The translations under genes and the position numbers were made by a program. The notes beneath the pieces are model-generated. The model was not told the origin of the DNA. It searched no databases and worked only from the letters and a program-made list of their open reading frames with translations. 64,000 nt of DNA from Callorhinus ursinus (Eukaryota > Chordata > Mammalia > Carnivora > Otariidae), in NCBI RefSeq assembly GCF_003265705.1, contig NW_020312966.1:23476603-23540602 (forward strand), written 5' to 3'. How positions within the stretch are numbered: the first letter of the stretch is position 1; each line of letters opens with the position of its first letter. Shown in pieces: positions 46,801 through 58,935 of this stretch.

Positions 46801-49800
46801 TCAGAAAAGCTGTATGTTTATTCTCATAAGAATTTTATAAGCAGTGCATGGCTAGTCGCTTTACAATACCTTGTAGAAATGACAATCCTTGTTGGTTGTG
46901 GGAAGTGTGTAAGGAGATTTGACTTTGGCAATCCAGATGCCTTCTTTATTGGTGAGGTTTCTTGTTTCACTCTCATAGAATAACAAAGATACTTGGGTCA
47001 ACTGCTCAACAGGTATTATCCTCAGCTGTGGTACCTCAACCCACATATTTTGTTATTACATATCAAGAAGGCAAAATGCTCGTACTTAACGACCTTTGTT
47101 TCTCAAACATGAAGGGAAAGCATAAAATGACTTTAATTTAGTAGAATGAAAGCAGTTGACTCACCCACAACCAGAAGCCGAATTTTAGCTAACCTCTTTG
47201 TAAACCTGTAAGTTTAAAAACCAAAATTGTAAGTTTATTCCCATAGCCATATCTACACAAAATATGTGTAAGTTGGGCAATTTGTTCTGTTTTTAAAGAT
47301 GTCTTTATTTATCACATAACAAAAACTTTGGACCTGTGTATCCCTAATACCATTTCATAAAAGAAAAAACCATGTTTTTTTTAATATACCTGAAAATTTC
47401 ATCAACTAAACAACATGTATATGAAGATGTAAACAATTTTTCTTTACATAATGAAGCTTAATATTCATGCCAAATAGAAACAGAAGTATCGTTTTGTGTG
47501 TTGAATTTCCACATGGTTTAAATGAAAAAGTTTCTACTGCATTTGTGAAAAACGTCATGTAGAGAATTGGGAAATGAAATATAACCACACAACATCATAA
47601 ACAAACAATAAAACAGCCAGACACATTTTAGTTAAATAAAACAAAGATCTATTTACTCAAGAGATACAGTAAACTTCCATATTTCAGAATGAGCACTGAT
47701 ACAGAAATTAAAAAAAAATTAATGCTCAAAATTTGATCAAAGCACAAATAATTTTCCTTACAAAGAGAAGTTCTAAACATAAATCACATAAAAATGATAA
47801 GCACAACTTAACTTTTACTTACAACATCAATAATCACCCATTGTCATTGTACATAGTAAGGATTTAAGGCACAAAAGAAGCAGCAAAGCAAAAACCAGGG
47901 TGAGTTTTCTCCAGACTTCTTCTGATACGCACTATGGTCATTCCCTCTTCCCACTTGCCATGACATTTGTGGCAATAACTCAGTCACTCAATTAGGCTGT
48001 GTGGTTTAAACTGATCAACTACAGAGAAACTACAGAGAATTCATGTGGTCCCATTTGTAGATTGAAGCTAAGTCTGTTGTTGGCTTAAGTCAACGGAGCT
48101 CCATTACTTACCTCCTGATTTTACAAATGCTTTACAGTTATCCAGACATTTTAAAATCCTTTCCTAATTCCCCATATTTTACAGGATGTCATACCTCTTC
48201 CAAAGCAAGGTTTCCTTCTTCATCAACATGTGGGGACACACTTTCATGCTCTCTCCAAGTCCCTTAGATTTCATGGTAGGAAATATGCAAATTTTATGTG
48301 GTAAGAACAAAAATCAGACCCATTTCCATCCTGGGATAATTTCTGGAAAGAAAGAATCTTAGAGTATTTACAAGATTGATATTTAATAACAAAGAACTGC
48401 ACATGCTTGTCACCTTAGAAAAACAGATTAACCTTAAAAAAAAGGAAAAAGAAAACAAGAAAGTGTTGCAACTCCAGGATATGACAGTCACTCAAGGACA
48501 CTACAAAGCTTCTGTACTGAACTAGAACATTATAGATAAAATGGTAAAATAGTAAGTCAGTCTTGTATTCTATTTGCAGTGCACCTCGCTACTTGGTACC
48601 AAAGAGAGTCCTCTATGCATTCCTGTAAATCATGTACATATATTCACCAACAGTGATAACCTTTGACAGAGTCCCTGTTGGTGTGAAATATTCTGCACCT
48701 AACGCATATGGTCGTTAAGTCTGGTAACAAAGAGCTAAGGGACTGTACTCTGCCACTAGGTCAGGAAAACATGATGATCGATCTATCTATCTATCTGCAA
48801 TCACTCCTTCATAGAATAAACTTTTCATTAGAATTCCGGTAGCTTTCTTACTTTGAAAATTTTAAATCTTTTAAATCCTACAGGAAACAATTTTTAAAGC
48901 ACCATGATATAGATCATTTCTTAGCATTTCCTCTCTTTACACATTGCTTCTCTCAAAGAGAGTCTTATTCTATTAATAACGCAATGCCTGAGGAGGCCCA
49001 TTCAATAAAGTGTGTGAGTGCATCTGTATAAGTATTTGATATGTATATGTGAATATCTATATATTCTCTTTCTGTTCAAATTGGCAATAGTTCACATGGG
49101 ATGCTTTCTCTTTAGTAATTCAATCTGCTTTTAAAAATTTTGCGTTGCTACTTATTGAGCAAAAGTGAAAGGACAGAGCTAATTCTTTAGGAGAGTCAGT
49201 TAATAACACAAAGAAGCCTTCCTGATGTTCTGTGGCCACAATTTTGAATACACAGATATTTCCTAGGTGAATGAACTTTATCCCTTGTGTGTAAGGTCAT
49301 TTACCGAAATTTTCCAGGATGTTGGTTTATGAGCTATACGCTGGAAAAGCTAGCATGAATAAGTTCACATTAGTATGGCTTCACAACTGTGAGCCCGCAG
49401 AGCTATCTAATGGACTCTGAGCCACATAGAGATGGGATGGTTCTGTCTTTACAGACCACAGCAGGAACCAACACTCTCAGAATAAAATGGGAGGCATGAG
49501 AGTATCATGTTCTTCCTGTGAGTCTGGCATTTGAATATTCCCCAGAAGACATAAGGGGAAAAGCAATGTCTTAATAAGTGGAAAGTCATTCTCTGGCTAT
49601 AGAGAAAAACAATGAGTAAAAAGTTATCATATGGCCATAATGTCATGCTGTGTAACTAGAAATCCATGGATGCTCAACAGACACTGAACAGAAGATACTG
49701 AGCGAGATGATGTCCTTAGCATGAAAATGATGTTAGCTAAAACTGTATTTTGCTCTGCAAAACTCTAATGTTCCAATTCAGCTAAGCAACCAGTTGTTTA

Positions 49801-52392
49801 CGAATGTCTTACAACCCAATTAAGCTTGAGAAACGAGATCCATAAAACTAGAACGAGAGGGTCTGTACCCACAGCCTCACAAAGAGCTGACATGGAGAAG
49901 CATTCCACTGGCTAGCACATCAGAGCTACGTGAGTTTGTCACAGCATCCTCTCTGCTGGAAACAATACTTGCAGCCTGCCCAAGATCTCTTCTGCTCACT
50001 CACATAAATGCTCCCCAGATCTGTCCATGAGTCCAGCTTAACTGGTGCAGCTAACCTGCCACGGAGACCACGACTCCCACAGAGAACACGTCCACACATG
50101 GGGGGTGAGTCAGCTTTCCTTCTTCGTGCTGATGTCATCCTCAAAATGATGTTCACACTTCCCATTCTCTGTGAATGATGTTTTCCTTGGTTAGACAACA
50201 TATTTCATTCTTTTTCTTTTTTAGTAGTATGTGCTTACAAACAGTTTTAAGGTGATGAGTTGTTGTTCATCCCCTCAAGTTAGGTCACAATATATCTTGT
50301 CAACAGGTGGTAAAATATGCACATCCAAGAGAAGAATTATATCCCGATTTTTTCCATTTTTTGCTATAGTTAACTGTGGCCTGTCATCTTCCTGAAGTGT
50401 TTGTATATTTTGTTGTTCATGTAAAACAACATTGGAATTATTGAGATGACTCTTAAAAAGGTCCTGAAAACCTAAGCTTTATAGTATAATGAGGAACAGA
50501 AGAAAAACAAAATACAAGATCTCTTTTAAAGAAGGAAAAAAGAGAAACTCATTAAAGAAAAAAAAGTAAAAGAATCACCTTGATAATTAGTTATAATTTC
50601 TTGCATTTAATTCCTGATTTCTATAAACTATTGAACATCATTAACCCCAGGCCCAGTAATGGCACGGGAATTTAACATCAAAAAACCAGCTAGCCTATCT
50701 CCCTAGCAACACAAGATTGTTGCTTGTAGTTTACAGCGTTTCATATTGTCCCCTTTGAAAAAAAATAAGCCTACCTGTAATAAGCACAATCTAGATTTTA
50801 TACCAGAAATATAGAACACCCATTTACAATTCATCCTCCCAGATCAATATACCCTTATATCACCATCTCTTTCCAATACTGTTACGTTATAGTCTCCATT
50901 TACGTTTCCTATTTGTAGAAAATATTAAAATAGCTGCTAGGAAAAAAAATACATTCATTTTCTGTAGTATTATTAAGTGCTTGATATAACTACCTTTATT
51001 CCAAATGGTTGGTTATGAAACCTGGAGGGGAAGAAAATCTTTTAACCTTATGATTAATAATGAATTCTACGAAAGCACTAGAAGTTTCCTTTCAAATTTA
51101 TAACATCTACATAATTAACAAAAATATTCTTCAATATGAGAAAAATATACTATTTCTATATTTAAGGAAGACCTGCGTCATCTCTTAAAAACTCAGAAAA
51201 CATACAATTCTGTTTTCCCCATATATACCTAACAAGGCCATTGTGAGTTCTTTTAATTAGCCCACAAAAGTGTAATAAGAAACTGGTTTCATCACGACAA
51301 TTTAAACAGTTTTCAACAGTTTCTATCAGAGGGCTTCTAATTATATAGGAAGGAATCTGCTTGAAAGTCTAAATATAAGTGGCCATTAAAATAGACATTT
51401 GCTGATATCCCTAGGGGCAAAAATATGACAAGGCCAATCCTAATAGAAATAAGGCAAAAAACAAGTCAAATGCAGTCTTGGGTTTTTTTGTTGTTGTTGT
51501 TCTTTTATAAAACTCTGGAGAGAATTCAATCTTTAGACTAGCCAATATTGAGTTTTCTAACACAGTAACATGATGAAGAGATGGGTATTATTGGTGAAGG
51601 TAGACTAGATCCATGAAAATCCAGAGGACATCAGAACTTGCAAACTATCCAGCCAGGCTCAGTGACTATAATTGGGTGTTCCATGGTAAAATTCCTTCCT
51701 GAGCGTGTCATTAAAGCCATAAGGATTAAAACCTGAAGCACTTAAGGGAGAGGGGGGTGCCCAGATGAATCACTAACACACTGAATGGAGACTTCCTCCT
51801 TCCAAAATGTGCTCTTTTTAATTCGTGTGAGATGGATTTGGGATCAGGAGGAAGAAAGGTAAGAATATCAACAAGTCAAGGAAACATTTCAATCTACTGC
51901 CATCTCTGAAACTAAATTACAATTTGTTTATTCAAGAGTTTGTTGCTTTAAAAAAAAAAAAAAAGGACATGCTTTCCTATTATCATCTCTTTAAAATTCT
52001 ATGCCTTCCTAGATAAGTGCTCTAGAATAAGCTTCCATCTAATAACCTCACTTCTAAATTTATAGACAAGTCTATAATAGGTGTGGTCCTAACCTTTTTC
52101 ATCACTTACCAAGACAAGTGGCCAATTGTCATCCCGAGCAACTGTCCCTCTATCCCTCTTACTTAATTTCTCTAAATGACTTTTACAAATATATCCCATG
52201 AAAAGAAGCCACTCTCCCTTAGTAGCTACTCAAAATTATCTAGTCTTTCCATTAAGCCTCCAATCTTAGAATTCCATAGGTAGTATTCAGTATTGTCACA
52301 CCATGTTCAGCAGTAACTGTAACCTCATTATTCAAGTATTATAACCCTTCATTTTCCTGATAATCAATACACTCTCTTTTTTAAAAAATTAT
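46800..52392 (-). other. DCDC2: DCDC2 3' UTR and downstream DNA, end unresolved
   Basis: The last DCDC2 exon must continue leftward from the stop at 52393. This 5.6 kb stretch is AT-rich and free of Can-SINEs and recognisable L1, in contrast to the DNA on both sides. That is consistent with a long 3' UTR, but I cannot tell where transcription ends. Reverse-strand AATAAA signals (TTTATT on this strand) occur near 51930, 50995, 47310, 47235 and 46816. The open frames in this region are short and unrecognised. Confidence 0.5.
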
Positions 52393-52497
52393 CTATGCTA
52401 CGACAGCATAGTCCTCGTTTTGTTCGTTGTTCTCATTTTCTTGCGGACTCGTGATTTTTACTTCTGGTCTTGGTGGTCTTTGAGGGTCTAAGTCAGC
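52393..52497 (-). CDS. DCDC2: DCDC2 last coding exon (C-terminus)
   Basis: Encodes the final 34 residues of DCDC2, a doublecortin-family protein that binds microtubules and acts in primary cilia and neuronal migration (family knowledge). On the - strand the acceptor 'tatcttttcttccag' is followed in frame by ADLDPQRPPRPEVKITSP, then QENENNEQNEDYAVVA and TAG at 52395-52393. This matches the conserved end of the mammalian protein, which also finishes with an acidic, asparagine-rich stretch and an AVA-type terminus. The preceding exon ends with a whole codon (phase 0), so the junction reads GSGQDE/ADLDP. This exon is too short to be found as a simple open frame. The exon continues as 3' UTR to the left. 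Confidence 0.96.
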   Translation of the reverse strand, partial: ADLDPQRPPRPEVKITSPQENENNEQNEDYAVVA

Positions 52498-52769
52498 CTG
52501 GAAGAAAAGATACCAAAACAAAGATATTTAGCTCTTTAGTCCCAAAGGTCATAAAATTCACAAGGGAAAAAAAATGACTCTGTATTTCAGGTAATCATAT
52601 AAATATTCAACTAAAAATAGTTCCTTGGGCCCGTCCCTTTTGTATTCTAGTTGATCATGACCCAGTGGACATGCCATCCTCAATACCTTACTTGCACAAA
52701 AGCTTGACCTGGGACCGCAAGAGCACAGACTCACTGCTCGTGCTGCAGGCTTTATTTTTCTCAATATTT

Positions 52770-52962
52770 TTTCTTTTTCTTTTTCTTTTTTTTTTTAAAG
52801 ATGTTATTTAAATTGTCAGAGAGCGAGAAAGGAGAGAGAGCACAATCAGGGGAAGAAGCAGAGAGAGAAGCAAGCTCCCGTGTGGGACTCGATCCCAGGA
52901 CCCTGGGATCATGACCTGAGCCGAAGGCAGACGCTTAACCGACTGCGCCACCCAGGCGCCCC
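52770..52962 (-). mobile_element. Can-SINE, antisense (sense to DCDC2)
   Basis: Reverse-complement Can-SINE with a long T/CT run, 'ctcccgtgtgggactcgatc', and head complement ending 'gcgccacccaggcgcccc'. The flanks share ctcaat plus a T/CT stretch, a likely target-site duplication. It lies about 270 bases upstream of the last DCDC2 exon in the transcribed direction. Confidence 0.95.
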
Positions 52963-54397
52963 CTCAATTTTCTTTTTCTTGATTTCACTTTAAGTTTTTC
53001 TTTTCAATAGCATATTTATACATTTCATTTCAGCATTTTCAGAGAAAAGAGAAAAGTACAGCAATTCTACCTCATGTCACATTAACCCAGCCCCATACCA
53101 GTTGTTTTTCTGTTAGTTAGAGCTCACAAATTCCTTGTGAATATGGTACCAAGTACGCTCAAGTATCAGACAGATAAGGGCAGGAAGGAAACCAAGTACA
53201 GAGGCAGGATTTCTCCAATGGCATGTGCATCCCTGTGCGCGGACTTCTTTCATGGTATCAAGGGACTTGTCTCATTTACATGTCCTTCTCCCACTAGACT
53301 GAAGTCCAAGGGGATGGGATTGGAATTCGCTGGTTTTCAAACTCTGCTCCATGGAAGGCTGGAGGTTCCATGACCCTCATAAGGGCCACCCGAGTGGGAA
53401 CAGGGAGACTAGCTCCAAGGCCCCTGCCCCTACCGCCATAATTTATGCTCTAAAAAGGAAAAAAAAAAAAACTACTGGGACTCTTATTTCACATTGTTAT
53501 CTCATGAAATGTCTCAAATAGAGCACCAGCTCAATGAATGTCGGTCGCTTGTGGTATGTTTCTCCCATGTTCCCTGCTGTCTTCCTGTCATCCCAGCACA
53601 CTGTGCCTAAGAACAGCTACAGGGCACAAAATGTTACACCACAAACTGAACCCTTAGTCGTTCTAGAAGTAAACGATCCTTTTGAAAAAGTTAATTTTTA
53701 ATGTATAATTTAGGATTCCTATGGATCTTGTTTTTTGCATGTTTGATACACTTCAAATGTCCCCGAATGAGCAACTGAGGGAGAATGAAAACAAGATGCC
53801 TTGCCATTAGAAGAGAGATGAGTCAAGTAAGATTCAGTCTCTCTGTGGGTGACTGCTCTGCTTCGGCATTTGCAGGGTTAACATCCCTAACTCATCACAT
53901 AGCAGGTACTTGTTCATTTGCAACCCCACAAGTTTAGATTCGCCATCAGTACATCCCCGGAAGACCTGTACTTCACATTATGTGACCTTGATCTTGACTG
54001 AGACCCGATTCTTATAAGAGGCCTATTTTTAAACGTTAAATTTACAGAACGGAAAAAATAAAATAAAATAATAAATTAATTAATTAATTAATTAAATAAA
54101 ATTTACAGAATGGAAGACAGGCAATCCCTTCATTTCTGTACAACTGTTTCAGGTTATAAAACTGAATTAAAACCTAGAGCACTGAAAGAGTACATACTTG
54201 GAGCTTATGACCGGGGTCGCACATAGGATCTGCACTTTGATTTCATGCTGTAGACGTTCAACAAAGGCAACAGTAACAGAGGGCTTCATGAAGCCGACTC
54301 TTGTAGTTACCATATCATGACAACGAGGATACTGTCCTCTACGTTACTGTGCTTTCCAGATGATACCCCCAGATAAACCATTTTGCTTCCCTTGAGA

Positions 54398-54400
<3 letters not shown>

Positions 54401-54432
<32 letters not shown>
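54401..54432. repeat. (TG)n microsatellite
   Basis: Sixteen TG units in the last DCDC2 intron. Confidence 0.95.
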
Positions 54433-54433
<1 letters not shown>

Positions 54434-55401
54434 TCCTTGAGAAGTTCATTTTGTTTCCTTATTGAGGGAAAGGGAATCATGTAATGGACTGATTTCCTTT
54501 TCTAATTTTAGCTACAAACAACTTCAGGATACAAATTTTCGCTCAATTTCAGTAACAATGTAGAATAGCATATGGGGAATTTCTGGCTGCCTACAACTGT
54601 GATTCCCTCACCTTGAGGAAAGATGAAATGGGAGACACACTGAGTGTTTTCACTTAGATGTTGAGAATGTTTTCATATAAAACAGACAACAGATTACAGA
54701 CAACTCTGTGCTGGTTATTAAAAACTGGCCACAAGAATGTTTTGCTATTTTACCATTACTAAATTTGATCCCCCCCTAAGCAAAATAAAACAGATGAGTC
54801 AATAATAAATCATCAAGAAAACCACACTCATGACACTGGGTGTTAGGAATGAAGACAGCAAGGCCCACTTGAGAGGTTACAGCCTGAGGGAGGTGGACCC
54901 TGCCCAGAGGGATAGACAGGAAGGCTTCATTCTCAAGGATGGGAAGAAGGCTGTGGCTACCTCTTACACTATGACGTTGAACTTGAGCCTATTCATCAGT
55001 CTCTAGTTTAACCATCCATCCTCTGGAAGAATGCCTGCATGTGAGACTATCCTGCTGCAGGGCCCCTGGTGGGAAAACAGGCTAGGAAGGAGGCTTTACC
55101 ATGTAATTCCTTACCCTCTCTGTATAACAAATAGAACCATATCTTATTAAGTGCCTGGTGCATCAAATGCTTAATTCAATCAATCCATTTAATGTGAACT
55201 AAACAAGTGAAACTTTAACATCTCCAGAGTACAAAGAAGTCATCCATGACAGAGGGGATATTCTTTCTTTCACGTCTAGCTCTCATGGCCTTCATGTTCA
55301 TGTCTTGTCTGTACCTTCCCTGATATTAAATTATTTGTATTTGTGTATATTTGTTATATACATTCTCAGGAGCCTCTGCAAACTCTGTAGAATGAGATAA
55401 G

Positions 55402-55699
55402 GGATGGATGGATGGATGGATGGATGGATGGATGGATGGATGAAAGGGTGGGTGGATGAGTGGGTACATGGGTAGATGGGGGATGAGTGGGTGCATGAGT
55501 GGATGGGGAACGAGTGGATGGGTGTATGGCTGGGTAGGTGAGTGGGTAGATGGGTGGGTGGGTGGGTGGATGGGTGGGTGGGTAGATGGATGGATGAATG
55601 GACAGATGGATGGATGGCTGGGTGATTAGTGGGTGGATGGGATGGTGATAGTGGGTGGATGGGTGGACGGATGGATGAGTGTGTGGATGGGTGGATGAC
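55402..55699. repeat. (GGAT)n/(GGTG)n minisatellite, about 300 bases
   Basis: Starts as about ten pure GGAT units (55402-55443) and continues with degenerate GGAT, GGTG, GGTA and GAGT units to about 55699. In the DCDC2 transcript it reads as ATCC/CACC and begins about 215 bases after the splice donor of the penultimate exon. Its antisense strand gives a 143-residue frame full of histidine, proline and threonine (55366-55797), which is not a gene. Confidence 0.95.
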
Positions 55700-55913
55700 A
55701 GGACAATGCGTGGATTCTCTGACAGATGGATGACAGTACTTTTAAGTGCCTGAAATAATATAGTCAAGTAAATGGTATTGAGTCCTTCCCTGCTCAACAG
55801 TAAGTGGTTCCAGTGTAACTCTTAAGTGCTTGAATAATTCCCTAAGTGCATGGGCGTGTGCACCACACACACATTCACACATGAACACAAGTGAGCAAAA
55901 GCAATAGAAATAC

Positions 55914-56216
55914 CTCATCTTGTCCACTGCCAGCTCCTTGCGACTTTACTTCCTCATCCACTGCCTCCTGAGGCTCAGTATTAACCGGATCCAGCTCCTC
56001 GCCATTTTCTTCATTGGTGCCTCCGTTAACGCGGGCGGGAGCCGCCGGCTCCTCACTGTGAGCCGGGAGCCCCCCGACTTGCTCAGAGGCATCTGTAGTC
56101 TCCTTCTCTCCTCCTGCTTCAACTTCACCATTCATTCCCGAAAAATCTTCTTTCTGCTCTGCATCCTTGTTTGCCTTTTCTCCGTCTTCTTCCTCATCTA
56201 CTATTTCCGCTGGCCT
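55914..56216 (-). CDS. DCDC2: DCDC2 penultimate coding exon (acidic tail)
   Basis: Encodes 101 residues of the disordered, acidic tail that follows the two N-terminal doublecortin domains. On the - strand the acceptor is 'attctgacccaccag' and the exon opens with RPAEIVDEEEDGEKANKDA, a conserved stretch of mammalian DCDC2. It continues with QKEDFSGMNGEVEAGG, then PARVNGGTNEENGEEL, and ends KSQGAGSGQDE at the donor gatgag/gtattt (55914/55913). Both ends are phase 0 and the length (303 bases) keeps the frame. The middle part is the least conserved relative to the human sequence I remember, which is usual for such tails. No catalytic or folded domain lies here. Earlier exons are beyond the window. 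Confidence 0.97.
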
Positions 56217-56359
56217 CTGGTGGGTCAGAATGAACAATGGATAAAAGCAAGCAGGGCAACAGAGATTTTCCACTGCACGTTATAACAACGTGATGATGAT
56301 TATCCTACAGTCACGTAAAACTTCCTCACACGTGCAGAGTGCTCTGCAGCAGATAATGT

Positions 56360-56575
56360 GCTAACCTTTCCTGAGCACCTACTGAATGCCACTCTTCACA
56401 AGGATTTTTCCTCCTTTGCTCCTCACAACAATCCCGTGAGGTTGGTATTATTCCCCTTTTACTGGTGAGAAAACTAAGGTACAAAGAGACCAAGTATCTA
56501 GCCCAAGATCCCGCTGTACGGAAGTGGACAGCCAGGCCTGGACCAAGGTGTGTGACTCCAGGACCAGTGCTCATA
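56360..56575 (-). repeat. MIR SINE, antisense
   Basis: Reverse-complement MIR: 'tcctgagcacctactgaatg', 'acaatcccgtgaggttggta' and 'actggtgagaaaactaaggt'. Only about 145 bases from the DCDC2 exon acceptor. Confidence 0.88.
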
Positions 56576-56999
56576 AGTCCCGTGGCAGAGATGAAGCCAG
56601 ACTGCAGGGCCTTTGGCCGATATAGAGCGGAGCGTCCGGCCCAGGGGAGGAGGTTAAAAAAAAAGTCTCTGTGGAGAAGTCATCCTCCTCATCGCGACTG
56701 CCTCGGGCATATTTAGCTCTCTAAATACAGAAAGAGGGCAATGGTGGTGGTACCAGGACGTGAAGCCAGGCTTTCTAGCACCAAAGGTGGACCGCTGCCC
56801 ACACAATGCCTGGGGGCTCACACTATATCTCAGAACACAAACACGGTCGTGCAGGTCCAAGGCCAAGAAACTCTACGTCCTTTCTATAAAAATGAGAAGT
56901 GCTCAAGAATTTATGAGCTCAAATTAGGCATTTTCCAAGTTATTTGGATACATGTAAATCTGATTTAAAAGACAGCAGAAGGCCGACTTCCAGAACCAA

Positions 57000-57190
57000 G
57001 ACTTTGGAGAATAACCCGGGTTCAAGCCCTGGCCAGGCACTTACTGGCTGTCACCTCACTGCTTGTAACATAAGAAGAGTGCCCACTTGTAACATGAGAA
57101 TATAATAAAACATCCAGGGGGCAATGAATGAGAGAAGTTACATGCAGTGCCTACCACTGTACCTGGCACATCACATCCTAAGAAAACACT
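57000..57190 (+). repeat. MIR SINE, sense
   Basis: Contains 'gggttcaagccctggccagg', 'cacttactggctgtcacctc' and 'cactgtacctggcacat', with a disturbed middle. Confidence 0.65.
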
Positions 57191-58754
57191 AGAGTCGCTT
57201 CCCATTTGTAGGACATACTCTGTCCTGGAGCCCTTAGATTTTTTTACTGCCTGCAATAAAATAACAGCTTTTCTTTTAAAGTATAGTATAGAAAGAACAC
57301 AGGATTTATTCTAAGTTAGGACCCTAGACCTGCCTCTTTCTGGTTGACACTGGACAGGTCACGTGGTCCTCCAGCACCTGTAAAATGAAGGTCTCAGATG
57401 CAATTCACCCTGACCATCCCCCCTTCCAGCTCTGGAAGTCCATTCTCCTCAAACTGTTCAAATGCTTGTTATGAGGTCTTAATGGTCTTCTTGTAAAAGT
57501 TAACGTAAGTTTACTTCCATTTTTGGAAGTAAAGAAAAAAGAAAAAAAAAGAAACAAAACAGAGTGGAAGCAAAATTTAAGGGCAAAACTCCACACAACA
57601 TTATTTTGAAGAGGAAAAGAGTTGAACCGTGAAGTCTTATATTCTGCCAAAGGAGAGTCTCAGTTTTGACCGCATGGTATCAAAGATACACTTTAAAAAA
57701 AAAAAAATGAAAGAAAAAAATTAGTTGTTCTTAAGATAATCCAATAACCATGGTGTTTGCCATCATGCAGCTTAAATCATAGTACAAGTGAGCCTGGGTC
57801 TTCCACATTTCCATTTGGATGCTTAACGTCAAACAGTGTGGGGCCCCTGCAATCCCTAAGCTTGCTGCCCAGGGTGAGACCCTTGGGAAGGCCAAATGCT
57901 GGACAGAAATGAGCATGTCGGGGGGTGGGTCTGCCAGATGGTGCTAAGAGAAAAGACAAAGATTTATGAATTGGAGGCTACAGTGCTTGGGAAGGATGTA
58001 TAAGACTGAAATGAATGAAGGTGATTTTTCCAATTTCCAAGAGGAAAAGCAGCATGCTCACATGCCCACACCGCTGTCCCACTCTCTCTACAGAGAACGC
58101 TCATAAGCCAAGGAAGAGTCCGCTGAGCAAGAAGATGCGCGCTGTCCTCATGAAAGCAGGGGAGAGGAAATGTCCGGGGCCAAAGGTGGTGTGGATGCAC
58201 CCCTGAGCAGCAAGGGCTTTGAGGGGGGCTTCCTCAATTGGACCCTAGGGCAGAGAGGGGACCGCAGATGGGAAAGAGCTAGAACAGGGAGCCGACTCAG
58301 AATCACTGTGGGCGGCTTCCTACTCACATGTCATGAGAGGCCAAGCAAAGGCCGGGGGGGGTCTCAAGCCCAGAGACCACAAGCTCCTTTCTTAGGGACT
58401 CTGAAGGACGTGGGGGAGACTCACTGTGCGGCCCTAAAAGACATGTGGAAGGCGCGGTCACGCGATTCATGAATAGGCCTGGAGTACCCATCTGTGCTGA
58501 GCGGGACTCTGGATGCTGGGCATTCAGAGACAAACAGAACAAGAACCAAGGAGCTCAGAGCTGGGCGGTCACAGGGCACATTGTAACATGGCCCACGCAG
58601 AGAAGTGCCCAGCACGTGGGTCAGGAAAGGCACCTCTCGTGGTGGGCGTGGCAGCCTGCCACCTGGTCTTGGTCATGGCAACCGATGCAAGCCTGCGGGA
58701 ATGCTGTGTGCAGGTGGGGTCCATCCACGGAGCCCCCAGCTCCCATCGGTGCTG

Positions 58755-58935
58755 AGTGTCATGCTCTGCGCTTACGTGCTCATCATTCCGTGAAACCCTC
58801 CCAGCAACCCTGCAAAAGTACGCCTCTTATGTCCCGCACACACATCAGGAAAAGGAGAAACCGCGCAACACCTTCAGCATCACGCGGCGGCGACCACCGC
58901 AAGGCAAGGATTTGAACCCCAGGCGAGAGTTTGCC
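58755..58935 (-). repeat. MIR-like fragment, antisense
   Basis: Contains 'ctcccagcaaccctgcaaaa', 'cacatcaggaaaaggagaaa' and 'aaggatttgaaccccaggcg', as in antisense MIR. Confidence 0.65.

Larger units (their letters stand above)
52498..55913 (-). other. DCDC2: DCDC2 last intron
   Basis: A 3.4 kb phase-0 intron, donor 'gatgag/gtattt' at 55914/55913 and acceptor at 52498-52499. It contains an antisense Can-SINE, a TG repeat, an AATT-rich stretch (54056-54105) and a large minisatellite near its 5' end. No alternative exon is evident. Confidence 0.93.

Noticed and set aside
49926..50201. 91-residue - strand frame in the presumed DCDC2 3' UTR
   Set aside because: No recognisable homology, and it lies downstream of the DCDC2 stop codon.
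55402..55699. CRISPR-like regular repeat array
   Set aside because: The units are four bases long, directly adjacent and without unique spacers, in a mammalian genome. It is a minisatellite.
55366..55797. 143-residue open frame rich in His, Pro and Thr on the - strand
   Set aside because: It is the translation of the GGAT/GGTG minisatellite and its flanks in the last DCDC2 intron.
58445..58915. 156-residue + strand frame in a DCDC2 intron
   Set aside because: No family resemblance, other frames overlap it, and its second half runs into a MIR-like fragment.
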